From: Sediminibacterium sp.
GTDB lineage: Bacteria; Bacteroidota; Bacteroidia; B-17B0; Aurantibacillaceae
Direction: 5' to 3'
DNA: 64,000 nucleotides
NCBI GenBank assembly: GCA_030054095.1
Contig: JASGCO010000012.1
Location: 1 to 64,000, forward strand
The position numbers and the translations under genes are program-made. A model generated the notes under the pieces. The model saw nothing but the letters and a program-made list of their open reading frames with translations, was not told where the DNA came from and searched no databases. Positions 26,799 through 35,494 of this stretch are shown here, piece after piece. Each line of letters opens with the position of its first letter. Positions within the stretch are counted from its first letter, which is position 1.

Positions 26799-29042
26799 TT
26801 ACTTACTTTTTTTACTGTTCCTTTCCCCTGTACCTTGTTTAGTACTCAAAAATCCGGTGACTTTAAATTCTGAGCGTCTGTTTTGTGCATGTTGTTCTTC
26901 AGGACAGGTATCCGTTATTTCCTTTCCCTCGCAGGCACAAGCGTTCAGTAACTTACTTTCTCCGTATCCCTTACCTTTAACTCGCGTTTTAGCGATTCCC
27001 TTACTGATCAGGTAAGCGGCACTACTTTTGGCCCGCTTATCTGACAACAAAAGATTGGCCGATGCCTTACCTCTGCAATCGGTATGCGAACTGAGTTCTA
27101 TTACTATTTCCGGATTATCTTTCATTAATTGAACAAGTTTATCCAGTTCGGCAGCTGCATCTGAACGTATAGACCACTTACCCAAATCAAAATAAATGTT
27201 ATCAATTTTTACCGCTTTACCAACAACCAAACGTAAAGCATAAATATCACGTTCTACATCCTGTTTTTCGCCGGGCATCTTAAACTTTTCGGTATTGGTA
27301 AAATAATCCGGTTTCTTTTCGGTTCCTATATACAAGTCTTTTCCAAAAGGCAGGTTGCATACCTGATAACGTCCACTGCTATCGGTTACCGCATCGTAAT
27401 ACCGGTTACCATCATCGTCGTACACCACCACTTTTAAACCGTTTACCGGGGTATTGTCATCCTTATCTCTGATTATTCCCTTTATACAATTCTGGGCTTT
27501 GGGTTCTAACGCTATAATCAGTATGCTGTCAGTTTTTCCAAGTGTTTTTACAAAAGTCCGTGTTTTATAGTCGTCATTTTCGCTGGTAATTATAACCTCA
27601 CGGTTTTCCTTTAAACGGGTAAAATAGTATCCTGTATCGGTTTTTGCACTTAATTGCAGTGGTTTGGCACTAATTGTAAAACTGGTTCCGCTTACCGGCT
27701 TTCCGTTTAATGTATCTCTGAACCGTATTTTAACCGGCATTGACTTTGGCTTATTATTTATAAAGTAATAAATATCATCGTCTCTGAATTTGTTTTTACG
27801 GTTACTGCTTAAATACCCTGACTTACTTTTATCCAGAATATAAACGCCAAAATCATCATCGGCAGTATTTAATTTTGCGCCTATATTTTCGGCCTCGAAA
27901 AACTGTTTATCCTTATATGGCCATGGCGCTGCTGTAAAAATGTCGAGTCCCCCCATTCCGGGACGATAATCCGATGAAAAATACAAAACACCTTCTTCAT
28001 CAAGATTTGGAAACACTTCATTACCTGGCGTATTTACTTCTGATCCGCAATTTACAGGTTTCCCCCAGCCTGTACTGTCTTTTTTACAACAATAAATATC
28101 AAACCCACCAAAACCACCCGGCATATCACTGGTAAAATAAAGGTATTGAGCATCTTTACTTAAAGCCGGATGCAAACAATTGTAATCGTAGGAATTATAC
28201 GCAAAAGGCGTAATCTCCGGGTGCGCATCCCCAAAACGGTTCATGGGCGTAATAAAAATATGTTGCTTCAGATTGTTTTCTTTGTTCCCGGCTACCTTTT
28301 TCTGCCCTTTAACAGAAGCCGAACGGGTAAAATACAGCAGATTTTTCCCTTCATCAAATGCAAACGGACCATTATAGTATTTACTTTGAATGTGCTTATT
28401 AAACACCTCTGGTGTATAAAAACTGATGCTATCACTTTTCTGAGCCTGACGGAACCGATAAAAAGTATTATTTGCCCAGGCGCTTAAGAGTTTTACCAAA
28501 ACACCTCCTGATGATTCGGTTACATACACCAGATTATTCCCATACACCACCGGGCTAAATTCAGCCTTTGAGGTATTGAGTCCTTTTACTTCATAAATAC
28601 CTGTTAACGCCGAATCGGTTAAAAAAGCATCGGGGGACTCATAATCTCTTGCCCAGGCAGCCAGATACTGGTCTTTATCTCCCTTTAAGGTTGAAAAAAC
28701 CGCACGGGCCTCAGGCATCCGGTTATTGGACAATAAACTTTTTCCATAATAAAACCGGTCCGTTGATGTAGCCGCGGCATTATCCACTGCGTCTTTCCAA
28801 AATTCCACCGCGTTACTTTGGTCATTCAAACGCATATAGCATATAGCCGCCTGACGCGAAGCATAATAGTCTTTGGGGTATTTTTTTAAATACTTTTCGT
28901 ACTGCTCAACCGCATCGGCATAGGCCATTTTAATAAATAACTTATCGGCTTTTAACAATGCGCCACTGTTCTTTTTTGCCTCCTGTCCTTTTAAAACAAC
29001 GGACGAAAGAAAAAACAACATTAAAACTATTTGCTTCAACAT
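26799..29042 (-). CDS. PorE-like protein: TPR, PD40 propeller, carboxypeptidase-regulatory and OmpA domains
   Basis: A ~747-residue periplasmic/outer-membrane protein. The ATG at 29042 gives the leader MLKQIVLMLFFLSSVVLKGQ. Domains in order: TPR (about 25-120, with YYASRQAAICYMRLNDQSNAVEFW), a PD40/WD40-like propeller (about 150-440, with LYFTSDMPGGFGGFDIY and LYFSSDYRPGMGGLDIF), a carboxypeptidase-regulatory-like beta domain (about 540-610) and an OmpA C-terminal peptidoglycan-binding domain (VKIDNIYFDLGKWSIRSDAAAELD and ELSSHTDCRGKASANLLLSDKRA). This is the architecture of PorE, which links the T9SS to peptidoglycan. It lies four bases after the PorP/SprF gene. Confidence 0.85.
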   Translation of the reverse strand: MLKQIVLMLFFLSSVVLKGQEAKKNSGALLKADKLFIKMAYADAVEQYEKYLKKYPKDYYASRQAAICYMRLNDQSNAVEFWKDAVDNAAATSTDRFYYGKSLLSNNRMPEARAVFSTLKGDKDQYLAAWARDYESPDAFLTDSALTGIYEVKGLNTSKAEFSPVVYGNNLVYVTESSGGVLVKLLSAWANNTFYRFRQAQKSDSISFYTPEVFNKHIQSKYYNGPFAFDEGKNLLYFTRSASVKGQKKVAGNKENNLKQHIFITPMNRFGDAHPEITPFAYNSYDYNCLHPALSKDAQYLYFTSDMPGGFGGFDIYCCKKDSTGWGKPVNCGSEVNTPGNEVFPNLDEEGVLYFSSDYRPGMGGLDIFTAAPWPYKDKQFFEAENIGAKLNTADDDFGVYILDKSKSGYLSSNRKNKFRDDDIYYFINNKPKSMPVKIRFRDTLNGKPVSGTSFTISAKPLQLSAKTDTGYYFTRLKENREVIITSENDDYKTRTFVKTLGKTDSILIIALEPKAQNCIKGIIRDKDDNTPVNGLKVVVYDDDGNRYYDAVTDSSGRYQVCNLPFGKDLYIGTEKKPDYFTNTEKFKMPGEKQDVERDIYALRLVVGKAVKIDNIYFDLGKWSIRSDAAAELDKLVQLMKDNPEIVIELSSHTDCRGKASANLLLSDKRAKSSAAYLISKGIAKTRVKGKGYGESKLLNACACEGKEITDTCPEEQHAQNRRSEFKVTGFLSTKQGTGERNSKKSK

Positions 29043-29046
29043 AAAT

Positions 29047-29967
29047 CTAAAAAAATCTTGGACTGGTATAATTCTTGTTTTTGTAGGCAAAGGTATAATT
29101 TAATTGAATTTCGTGCGAACCACTATTAAAAGTAGAAAGTTTCGATACCGCATAATCGTAACTGTAACCTATCCTAAACTGTGGATTAACCTGCCAGCCC
29201 AGCATACAGGCTACCGCGTCGTTTAATCTGTATCCCAGCCCCAACCACAACCTATCTCTGAAAATACCCTGTACATTTACCTCAGGCTGAAGCGGTGCGG
29301 CGGCAGCGGCTTTCAGCATGACGGATGGTTTCAGTTTATAATCTTCATTCAGTTCAAACACATAGCCCCCGGTAAGATAATAACTGATGTTACCAGGAAC
29401 AAAACCCGTTTTTACCGCGTTGCCTTCAGATGTATTTAGCAACATACGGGGAGCAGAAACACCCGCGTACCAACGTGCAGTATAATAATACAATCCGGCA
29501 CCGGTATTGGGCGCCCATAACACAGGGGTGCTCTGTATAAACTGACGATCATTCCCCTCAATGGTTGTTACCTGCGAAAGGCGTTCTGTATAGGCACTTG
29601 CCCCAGCCTGCAAACCAAAACAAAATGTTCCTTCTCCGGCTTTTAAACGGTAAGCCCCGTTTAATAATATCATATTCCGGTACATAACGCCAATAGATTC
29701 ATTCATTACATTTAAACCCACTCCTATTTTGTTATTGGCCAATGGTGTATGTCCGCTAAAGGTTATGTTAGAGGGAGCACCGCTAAAACCCACCCACTGC
29801 TTACGGCCCACAGCGGTTAAACTCAATGCTTCATGACTTCCTGCGTAGGCCGGATTAATAAAACTTTCATTGTACATGTATTGGGTAAACTGAGGATCAA
29901 ACTGAGCAGATAAAAGACTCACCAATGTACACGCAAGTAAACAATAGATTAAACGTAACTTCTTCAT
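29047..29967 (-). CDS. PorP/SprF-family type IX secretion membrane protein
   Basis: A 306-residue outer-membrane beta-barrel with a signal peptide (MKKLRLIYCLLACTLVSLLSAQ). The mature start FDPQFTQYMYNESFINPAYAGSHEALSLTAVGRKQWVGF, read in pieces, is the family signature (QYM-N-FINPAYAG). It ends HEIQLNYTFAYKNKNYTSPRFF with a terminal aromatic. SprF-type proteins are needed to export or attach type B-sorted partners such as SprB. The type B protein gene is directly upstream. Confidence 0.93.
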   Translation of the reverse strand: MKKLRLIYCLLACTLVSLLSAQFDPQFTQYMYNESFINPAYAGSHEALSLTAVGRKQWVGFSGAPSNITFSGHTPLANNKIGVGLNVMNESIGVMYRNMILLNGAYRLKAGEGTFCFGLQAGASAYTERLSQVTTIEGNDRQFIQSTPVLWAPNTGAGLYYYTARWYAGVSAPRMLLNTSEGNAVKTGFVPGNISYYLTGGYVFELNEDYKLKPSVMLKAAAAAPLQPEVNVQGIFRDRLWLGLGYRLNDAVACMLGWQVNPQFRIGYSYDYAVSKLSTFNSGSHEIQLNYTFAYKNKNYTSPRFF

Positions 29968-29968
29968 C

Positions 29969-32900
29969 TTAATATTTTATAGTTAAATAACCGGTTAAGG
30001 GCTTATCATTCGCCGTAAGCTTTAATACATAAAAATAAGTTCCGGCCGGCACCTTGTTTCCGGGCATCAGTAAACCACCCGCATTCGGGCGGGCATCCCA
30101 GGCCTCCGAATTAGCATAAGAATGCTTCTTATACACCAGATTCCCCCAACGATTAAACACTTGTATATCATTATCGGGATACTGTTCTATGCCTTGTATA
30201 ATTAATACATCATTCACATTATCCGCATCCGGGCTAAAACCTCCGGGCATTACAAAATCAGCCATCAGGTTAACATCGGTAGTGGATGATTCATCTGGCA
30301 CCCCATTGCCATCCGGGTCGGCCAGATCTCCGGCATACGAAGCATCTGTTACCGTTGCAAAAGAACCGGTTCCTACACCGGTTACCTGGTTTTTAAACGT
30401 AATCTGGTTCAGTGGTTTCACCCGGATTTTTAACTCAAGAATGCTGCTATCATTAACAGCCAGACTGTTGCCTGGGGCGGCTATCAAATTCGTATTGGTA
30501 CTTCCGTTAAACGACGCGTCAGCTATAAAGTTGCCGCTGATTACTGACAGACCACTTACAGTATAACCCGTTGGTGCCGGAAACACCTGCTGTAAAGGCT
30601 CATTCAGTTGAATATTAAGTAAAGGTGAGGTACCGTAGTTCTTCGCTTTTATGCGGTACACTACTTCAAAAACCCCTCCACCTAAATTGAATTGCTGTTC
30701 CATTTTTTTGGATATACCCAGTAAATCCCTGCAAATACTGGCATTAACCACTAAAGTATCAGAACGGTTTTTGCACCCATTAGCATCGGTTAACAACGCA
30801 AAGTATATACCAGGCGCTGAAACAGCCAGCGTTGAGGTGGCGATTACACTTAAAGCAGGCACTGCTGCCCATGTATAATTGGCGGCGCCATTTAACGAAG
30901 CGGTCAGACTAAATCCCGGGCAAAGACCTATAGTTCCCGAAGGACTCACACTGGCCGATGGCAAAGCATGAACCGTTAAAGGCAGGCTGAGTGAATCTTT
31001 ACATCCCGCGTTGGCGGTAGCCACCAGTTTAACCGTGTACGTGCCCGCCACTGTATATACGTGTGCCGGCGGCAAGGGATTTGAAGCGGGGAAAGGTGCG
31101 CTGAACGGACCCGTTTGAACCACAGGCACACTGCCATCACCAAAGTGCCAGGTATAATTGCTTACAAAATTAGACGCCGCTACCGAAGAAGTGTTGATCG
31201 GTTTTAAGGTATCACCGACACATAAAGCAGAAACTATACTAAATAACGCGGTCGGACATTCGTTTAACGGTGCCAGCGCAAAAGCTCCCATAGCTGTAAA
31301 CTTTGCATTTTGAGAAACTGATGATGATACTGTACCGCCCGAAGCCGTAAAAACCGGTGATAAATCTTTAATATAATCCCAGGCAACAGAAAGTGAGGTT
31401 ACACGCTTGGCGATAGTATGCGCACTTGCCGGTGGGTAATCATTGGTTCCATAAAAAAGGGTCAGATGGGGATTAGAAAAATTGGAAGCACCACCATCCT
31501 CTATACTCCAGTACGACTGAGGGATCCAGATGGGCGCAACAGGCGGATTAATGGCCAAAGTTGGTGCCCCTGCCGGAAAATACTCTACTGTATAGGTGGT
31601 TAACACAGGATTCGTCTGCGTAAGGGATAGCACCATGTAACGATTACCAGTCCCTGCCTTTCCTACCGGTAACTGAAGGGTGTAATTTCCGGCACTCAGG
31701 CGCTCTGCCCAAAGCGGACCATTAACAAAAGAGGTGGCTGTTCCCTGATCACTAACACAGGTTTCCTTTAGCAGAACACTACTAAGACTTTGGGTGGTAA
31801 TCACTCCATTGGTACAATATAAACTATCACGTAACACAAACGTTCCGTCCACATACAAGGTATCTCCTACCCCATTCATTTGAAGTACATGAATTGTTGG
31901 ACTATTTACTCCCAGATAATGCACATTTTTCGACACTACATTTCGCTCCGCGTAAAGTCCAGGTTCAATCTGAACGCTTAATACCACGCCTCCCGACACA
32001 TTATCGTGCCCCTCCTGAACATAAGGCCGGGGTCCAACGTTAGGCGATTCGTTGTCCACAATCAGAGCCGTGTAATCACCCTGATAACCAATAGCCGAAG
32101 GATCCCCAGGATTTTTAACCCAAGGTGAAAAGTCAATAGCTCCGGTAGGCGTAAATGCGTTAAAAGCCGTTAAGTGCGGATTAATAGCCGGGAACGGCAA
32201 AGGTGTCGGACTCGTAAACGCTCTGATTGTGGCGGCAATGCCAGAAGCCGTAAACGCGCTAAAAAAGGAATTTGACGCATCTACACTACCCGGCAACATA
32301 TTAATAGTACGGATTGTCAGCGGACAGGCAAAATAACCATTAAACCGGGCATCTACCGATGTAGTGGCAACCGTATAAACACGATTGGCATCAAAAAAAT
32401 CAGAAATAGGCGCCGTAGTACCCGAAAAGGCCGGTAATTGCTGAACAAGTAATCCTATTTCGCAATTAGTAAATTTATTATTAAAGACTTTATGCCCTGA
32501 TCCTTCTATCACCACCCCTATGGCGTCAAACAACGTATCCGGTACCTGACCGTTATACGGCGCTGCGGACCAGGCGGCCACATCGCTGGCAGTAAACGCC
32601 CCACCCGTTACAGGAGTATTTAAAATGGTATAGTTACTGATTTCATTTTCCGCAACTACAATTCCCTGAGTACTAAGTGAACCAGAAGCCCCCGCAATAT
32701 TCGCGTCGCGGTTAATAATCCCAATCCCGCAAATATCACGCCGGTCGAATGAAGGAACAGTGCGGGAAACAAGATTCCGTTGAATTACAAAACTACCCGG
32801 CCCTGAACTGGCGCCGTTGCCTAAACACGTTTTAATTTCCAATGCCGCAAATCCACAATCCGTTACCGTATTCCCCTCTACTAATCCACTTAAAAAACCA

Positions 32901-33646
32901 TTTAGCGCTAATCCGGGTTGAGCACAACCGGTAATCGTATTACTGACTACCGATACGTATTTATTGGTCCGGTTAGCCGGTGGCGTATTAAAATCAATAC
33001 CTACAAACGGATTCCCCGTAAACACAGAATGCCTTACAAAAACGCTGTCATTTTCAGGACCCAATACAAAAACAGCACGTGAAATAGTCGTCCCATTATT
33101 ATTCGTCATAGTACAGGTATCCATTACAAACCGCCGTAACCGGGCCGATCCAAAAAACCGTAACCCATTCGAGAAATTATCCGATATATCGCATTTTACA
33201 AACCGGGTGTACAAAGTATCCGTATTGTTACTGCTTACGTGGCTAATCCCAAGGTTATATTGCAAAACCGACAAATACCGGATATCGCACACCACATTTT
33301 TATTAATTGTAAATCCCGTTCCGCCAGAAGCGCTTTTATTGGCGCCATTAAATTGCGTAAGGTTACTGCCCGCGCCAAACACATAACAACTTTTGGTAAG
33401 AATCACCTGCTCCGAGTAAATTCCCGCATCCACATAAATGGTATCAAAAGGCTGGGCCTGAGTTAACGCGTAATTTACCGTAGCAAAAGGGGCCAGTGTT
33501 GTTCCCGGATTGGCGTTAGAACCTGCCAAAGAAGCGGCCGTATAAATATCCCCGGCATTACCTCCGTCATCCACATACCATTTACCAGCTTTTACTTGGT
33601 AACCAAACAAACATAGTGCAATAATAAAATATAAAAACTTCCGCAT
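29969..33646 (-). CDS. Large surface protein: beta-helix, PKD and T9SS type B (gliding motility-associated) C-terminal domain
   Basis: A 1,225-residue exported protein with a leader (MRKFLYFIIALCLFGYQVKA). Residues ~25-480 form a right-handed parallel beta-helix (APFATVNYALTQAQPFDTIYVDAGIY, then recurring N/V/T-rich coils). A PKD domain is near 830-910 (YTWHFGDGSVPVV, HVYTVAGTYTVKL). The last ~95 residues are the gliding-motility-associated C-terminal domain (MPGGFSPDADNVNDVLIIQG, IQVFNRWGNLVYKK, VPAGTYFYVLKLT), the type B T9SS signal. It probably acts as an adhesin or glycan-binding surface protein. It heads a three-gene operon with its likely dedicated SprF-type exporter and a PorE-like protein. 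Confidence 0.9.
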   Translation of the reverse strand: MRKFLYFIIALCLFGYQVKAGKWYVDDGGNAGDIYTAASLAGSNANPGTTLAPFATVNYALTQAQPFDTIYVDAGIYSEQVILTKSCYVFGAGSNLTQFNGANKSASGGTGFTINKNVVCDIRYLSVLQYNLGISHVSSNNTDTLYTRFVKCDISDNFSNGLRFFGSARLRRFVMDTCTMTNNNGTTISRAVFVLGPENDSVFVRHSVFTGNPFVGIDFNTPPANRTNKYVSVVSNTITGCAQPGLALNGFLSGLVEGNTVTDCGFAALEIKTCLGNGASSGPGSFVIQRNLVSRTVPSFDRRDICGIGIINRDANIAGASGSLSTQGIVVAENEISNYTILNTPVTGGAFTASDVAAWSAAPYNGQVPDTLFDAIGVVIEGSGHKVFNNKFTNCEIGLLVQQLPAFSGTTAPISDFFDANRVYTVATTSVDARFNGYFACPLTIRTINMLPGSVDASNSFFSAFTASGIAATIRAFTSPTPLPFPAINPHLTAFNAFTPTGAIDFSPWVKNPGDPSAIGYQGDYTALIVDNESPNVGPRPYVQEGHDNVSGGVVLSVQIEPGLYAERNVVSKNVHYLGVNSPTIHVLQMNGVGDTLYVDGTFVLRDSLYCTNGVITTQSLSSVLLKETCVSDQGTATSFVNGPLWAERLSAGNYTLQLPVGKAGTGNRYMVLSLTQTNPVLTTYTVEYFPAGAPTLAINPPVAPIWIPQSYWSIEDGGASNFSNPHLTLFYGTNDYPPASAHTIAKRVTSLSVAWDYIKDLSPVFTASGGTVSSSVSQNAKFTAMGAFALAPLNECPTALFSIVSALCVGDTLKPINTSSVAASNFVSNYTWHFGDGSVPVVQTGPFSAPFPASNPLPPAHVYTVAGTYTVKLVATANAGCKDSLSLPLTVHALPSASVSPSGTIGLCPGFSLTASLNGAANYTWAAVPALSVIATSTLAVSAPGIYFALLTDANGCKNRSDTLVVNASICRDLLGISKKMEQQFNLGGGVFEVVYRIKAKNYGTSPLLNIQLNEPLQQVFPAPTGYTVSGLSVISGNFIADASFNGSTNTNLIAAPGNSLAVNDSSILELKIRVKPLNQITFKNQVTGVGTGSFATVTDASYAGDLADPDGNGVPDESSTTDVNLMADFVMPGGFSPDADNVNDVLIIQGIEQYPDNDIQVFNRWGNLVYKKHSYANSEAWDARPNAGGLLMPGNKVPAGTYFYVLKLTANDKPLTGYLTIKY

Positions 33647-33775
33647 AACCTAATGCTTTTTACTGTTCAATACAGATAATATCTCTTAGGATAAATATAC
33701 CAATAAAGCGCACATAGACAAGTATAATATGTTAAATGAGACACTCTACCGATAGCTGATTACGAAACTATATAC

Positions 33776-33810
33776 CTATTTTTACCGGAGCAGTTTACTA
33801 TTTTTACCGG
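33776..33810 (+). promoter_or_regulatory. Two 13-bp direct repeats upstream of the first Crp/Fnr gene
   Basis: CTATTTTTACCGG occurs at 33776-33788 and 33798-33810, exactly 22 bp apart, or two helical turns. They lie about 60-95 bases before the regulator gene. Spacing on one DNA face suggests a dimeric activator or repressor site. No factor is assigned. Confidence 0.45.
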
Positions 33811-33870
33811 GATAGCTTTTCTGGTAAGCACTTCTCTGTCTGCCAGCATGGCACTTCGTACCTTACTTGT

Positions 33871-34500
33871 ATGTTTAAAATGATTAGTTTTACAGGCAAA
33901 CAGATGGAACCCACTATGCCCTCTTTTAACCACAACATCACTCCGCTGATAGAACACATTAAAACGTTTATTCCGGTATCTGAACACCTTGTTGAACGCC
34001 TTCAAACTATATCAGAAATCAGAACCATTGAAAAAGGAAAATTTTTACATAAACCTGGCCGGGTATGCCATCACACCTATTTCATCGTTTCCGGATTACT
34101 GAGTGTTTTTTACAAAAAAGGAGAAAAAGAAGTAACGGATAACTTTGCAGCCGAAGGCGAATGGATCACTTCCATTTACAGTTTCATGAAAAATGTACCC
34201 GATAATTGTTATATCGAAACCCTCGAAACATCTGAACTCATTACCATAGAGGTTAACCGGCTCGAACAATGTTTCAGCGATTTCCCCGAAATGGAGCGCT
34301 TTGGCCGCTTTCTGATTTCAAAATACTTTATGGAACAATCGGAACGTATTATTTCCCTTCAGTTTCACTCCGCCAAAGAACGTTACGATTTTTTCACAAA
34401 AACGTCCAAAAATAAACTACACCGGTTGCCACTGGGTATGCTGGCTTCCCACCTGGGAATTACTCAGGAAACACTTAGCCGCATCAGAGCAGGAAATTAG
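33871..34500 (+). CDS. Crp/Fnr-family transcriptional regulator (first of two)
   Basis: A protein of up to 209 residues with an N-terminal cyclic-nucleotide-binding-type beta-roll (TIEKGKFLHKPGRVCHHTYFIVSGLLSVFYKKGEKEV) and a C-terminal winged helix (LPLGMLASHLGITQETLSRIRAGN). The recognition helix carries E-x-x-S-R, the FNR type pattern that reads TTGAT. It has no N-terminal cysteine cluster like that of E. coli FNR and no obvious cAMP-site Arg, so the signal is unknown. Starts at 33880, 33904 (MEPTMPSF) or 33916 are possible; the stop is certain. A perfect TTGAT-N4-ATCAA site lies just downstream before the next gene. Confidence 0.85.
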   Translation: MFKMISFTGKQMEPTMPSFNHNITPLIEHIKTFIPVSEHLVERLQTISEIRTIEKGKFLHKPGRVCHHTYFIVSGLLSVFYKKGEKEVTDNFAAEGEWITSIYSFMKNVPDNCYIETLETSELITIEVNRLEQCFSDFPEMERFGRFLISKYFMEQSERIISLQFHSAKERYDFFTKTSKNKLHRLPLGMLASHLGITQETLSRIRAGN

Positions 34501-34505
34501 TTTTT

Positions 34506-34549
34506 TTGATCTGTATCAAAATCATCGCTTACTATAAGTCCTACTTTTG
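34506..34549 (+). promoter_or_regulatory. Perfect FNR-type box and -7 element upstream of the DUF998 gene
   Basis: TTGAT-CTGT-ATCAA (34506-34519) is the exact FNR consensus. TACTTTTG (34542-34549) matches the TAnnTTTG -7 element. If transcription starts about 5 bases after it, the box is centred near -41.5, the classical class II activator position. The ATG follows at 34573. Confidence 0.6.
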
Positions 34550-34572
34550 GCTAAGGCATTTAATTGAATAGT

Positions 34573-35187
34573 ATGAAACTACATCTTAGACACTACACCT
34601 TAGCAGGCATTACAGCTCCCGTTCTTTTCTGGATAACGTATTTTATAATGGCTGGGTTAAGGCCCGAATACAGTTTTTTAACCAAAGCAGTAAGTGAGTT
34701 AGGCTCAGTAGATGCCCCCCATAAATGGATATGGAATAGCTTTGGTTACATCCTGCCCGGCTTCTTAATCTCGGCTTTTTCACGGGGATGGTATTTTAGT
34801 CTTTATACCTCAAGCAGTTCTAAACTTCCGTTTTACAGTTTATGCCTGAGCGGCGCATTCATGAGTTTATCTGGCTTTTTTCCCGGCGATTTTGAGCAGC
34901 GGAACTCTTTGACCATGTTACTGCACAGCATAGGAAGTCTGGGCAGCTATCTGTTCTTTTTAGTAGCGGCGTTTAGCAGCATCCGGCACATGAAAAAACA
35001 GGCACAATGGCAAACAGCTGTAAAATTATCACTAGTGTTTACCTGGGGCAGCATCCTGGCCGGAAGTTGGGGTTTACTGGTTCCGCAATGGCCCGGTGTA
35101 GGGCAACGACTGGTGTTCGGGTTTTACTTTTTATGGATAGGCTGGCAGGCATATACCGTTTCAAAAACAGCAAAAGCAAAAAGGTAA
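34573..35187 (+). CDS. DUF998-family membrane protein
   Basis: A ~204-residue inner-membrane protein with six or so helices, starting MKLHLRHYTLAGITAPVLFW. The conserved DUF998 features are visible: YSFLTKAVSELGSVDAPHKWIWN after helix 1, and LSGFFPGDFEQRNSLTMLLHSIGSLGSY in the middle with His that may be functional. No biochemical role is known to me. It follows a Crp/Fnr regulator and has an FNR-type box in its promoter, so it is probably a direct target of that regulator. Confidence 0.8.
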   Translation: MKLHLRHYTLAGITAPVLFWITYFIMAGLRPEYSFLTKAVSELGSVDAPHKWIWNSFGYILPGFLISAFSRGWYFSLYTSSSSKLPFYSLCLSGAFMSLSGFFPGDFEQRNSLTMLLHSIGSLGSYLFFLVAAFSSIRHMKKQAQWQTAVKLSLVFTWGSILAGSWGLLVPQWPGVGQRLVFGFYFLWIGWQAYTVSKTAKAKR

Positions 35188-35220
35188 ACGCATCGGCTAT
35201 GTAATTACCACTTACTTTTT

Positions 35221-35400
35221 TGGGGCCGTTTTCCTACCCGCAACGCTCCCGCTAAAACCACGCTTTCCGCTATAGCTTACCTGCCTTTTGCGGCAGCGCA
35301 TCAGTCTGCGGTGGCTCTGTTCCGCCGCCGCCTCGCCTGTGCGCTGACTCGCAAAAGCTCAGGCAAGGCTGCCGCTGCAATCGTTCGGCCATACTACCGC
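35221..35400. repeat. GC-rich structured intergenic element
   Basis: This segment is much richer in GC than its surroundings and contains competing inverted repeats: CTTTTGCG (35285-35292) with CGCAAAAG (35350-35357), continued by AGCGCA (35295-35300) with TGCGCT (35340-35345); GCGGCAGC (35290-35297) with GCTGCCGC (35368-35375); and a local CTGCC/GGCAG hairpin (35281-35296). The flanking word ACGCTTTCCGCTATAGC resembles intergenic repeats I recall in other Bacteroidota. It has no coding potential. It may be a REP-like repeat or a structured RNA. Confidence 0.5.
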
Positions 35401-35473
35401 CAAACATGAGTTGTAAAACACAGTACAAGCTTACGCGAAATGTTTATTAAGCCTGGGTCTCACATATCCAAAA

Positions 35474-35489
35474 ATGTTAACTTTAACAT
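35474..35489 (+). promoter_or_regulatory. Perfect palindrome overlapping the 5' region of the second Crp/Fnr gene
   Basis: ATGTTAA-CT-TTAACAT is a perfect 16-bp palindrome ending 5 bases before the preferred start codon at 35495. It contains an in-frame upstream ATG, but its symmetry suggests an operator, possibly for autoregulation, rather than coding sequence. Confidence 0.45.
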
Positions 35490-35494
35490 GCCGT

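Noticed and set aside
33871..34500. Oxygen-sensing FNR orthologue
   Set aside because: The DNA-reading helix fits FNR, but the N-terminal cysteine group that binds the iron-sulphur cluster is missing.
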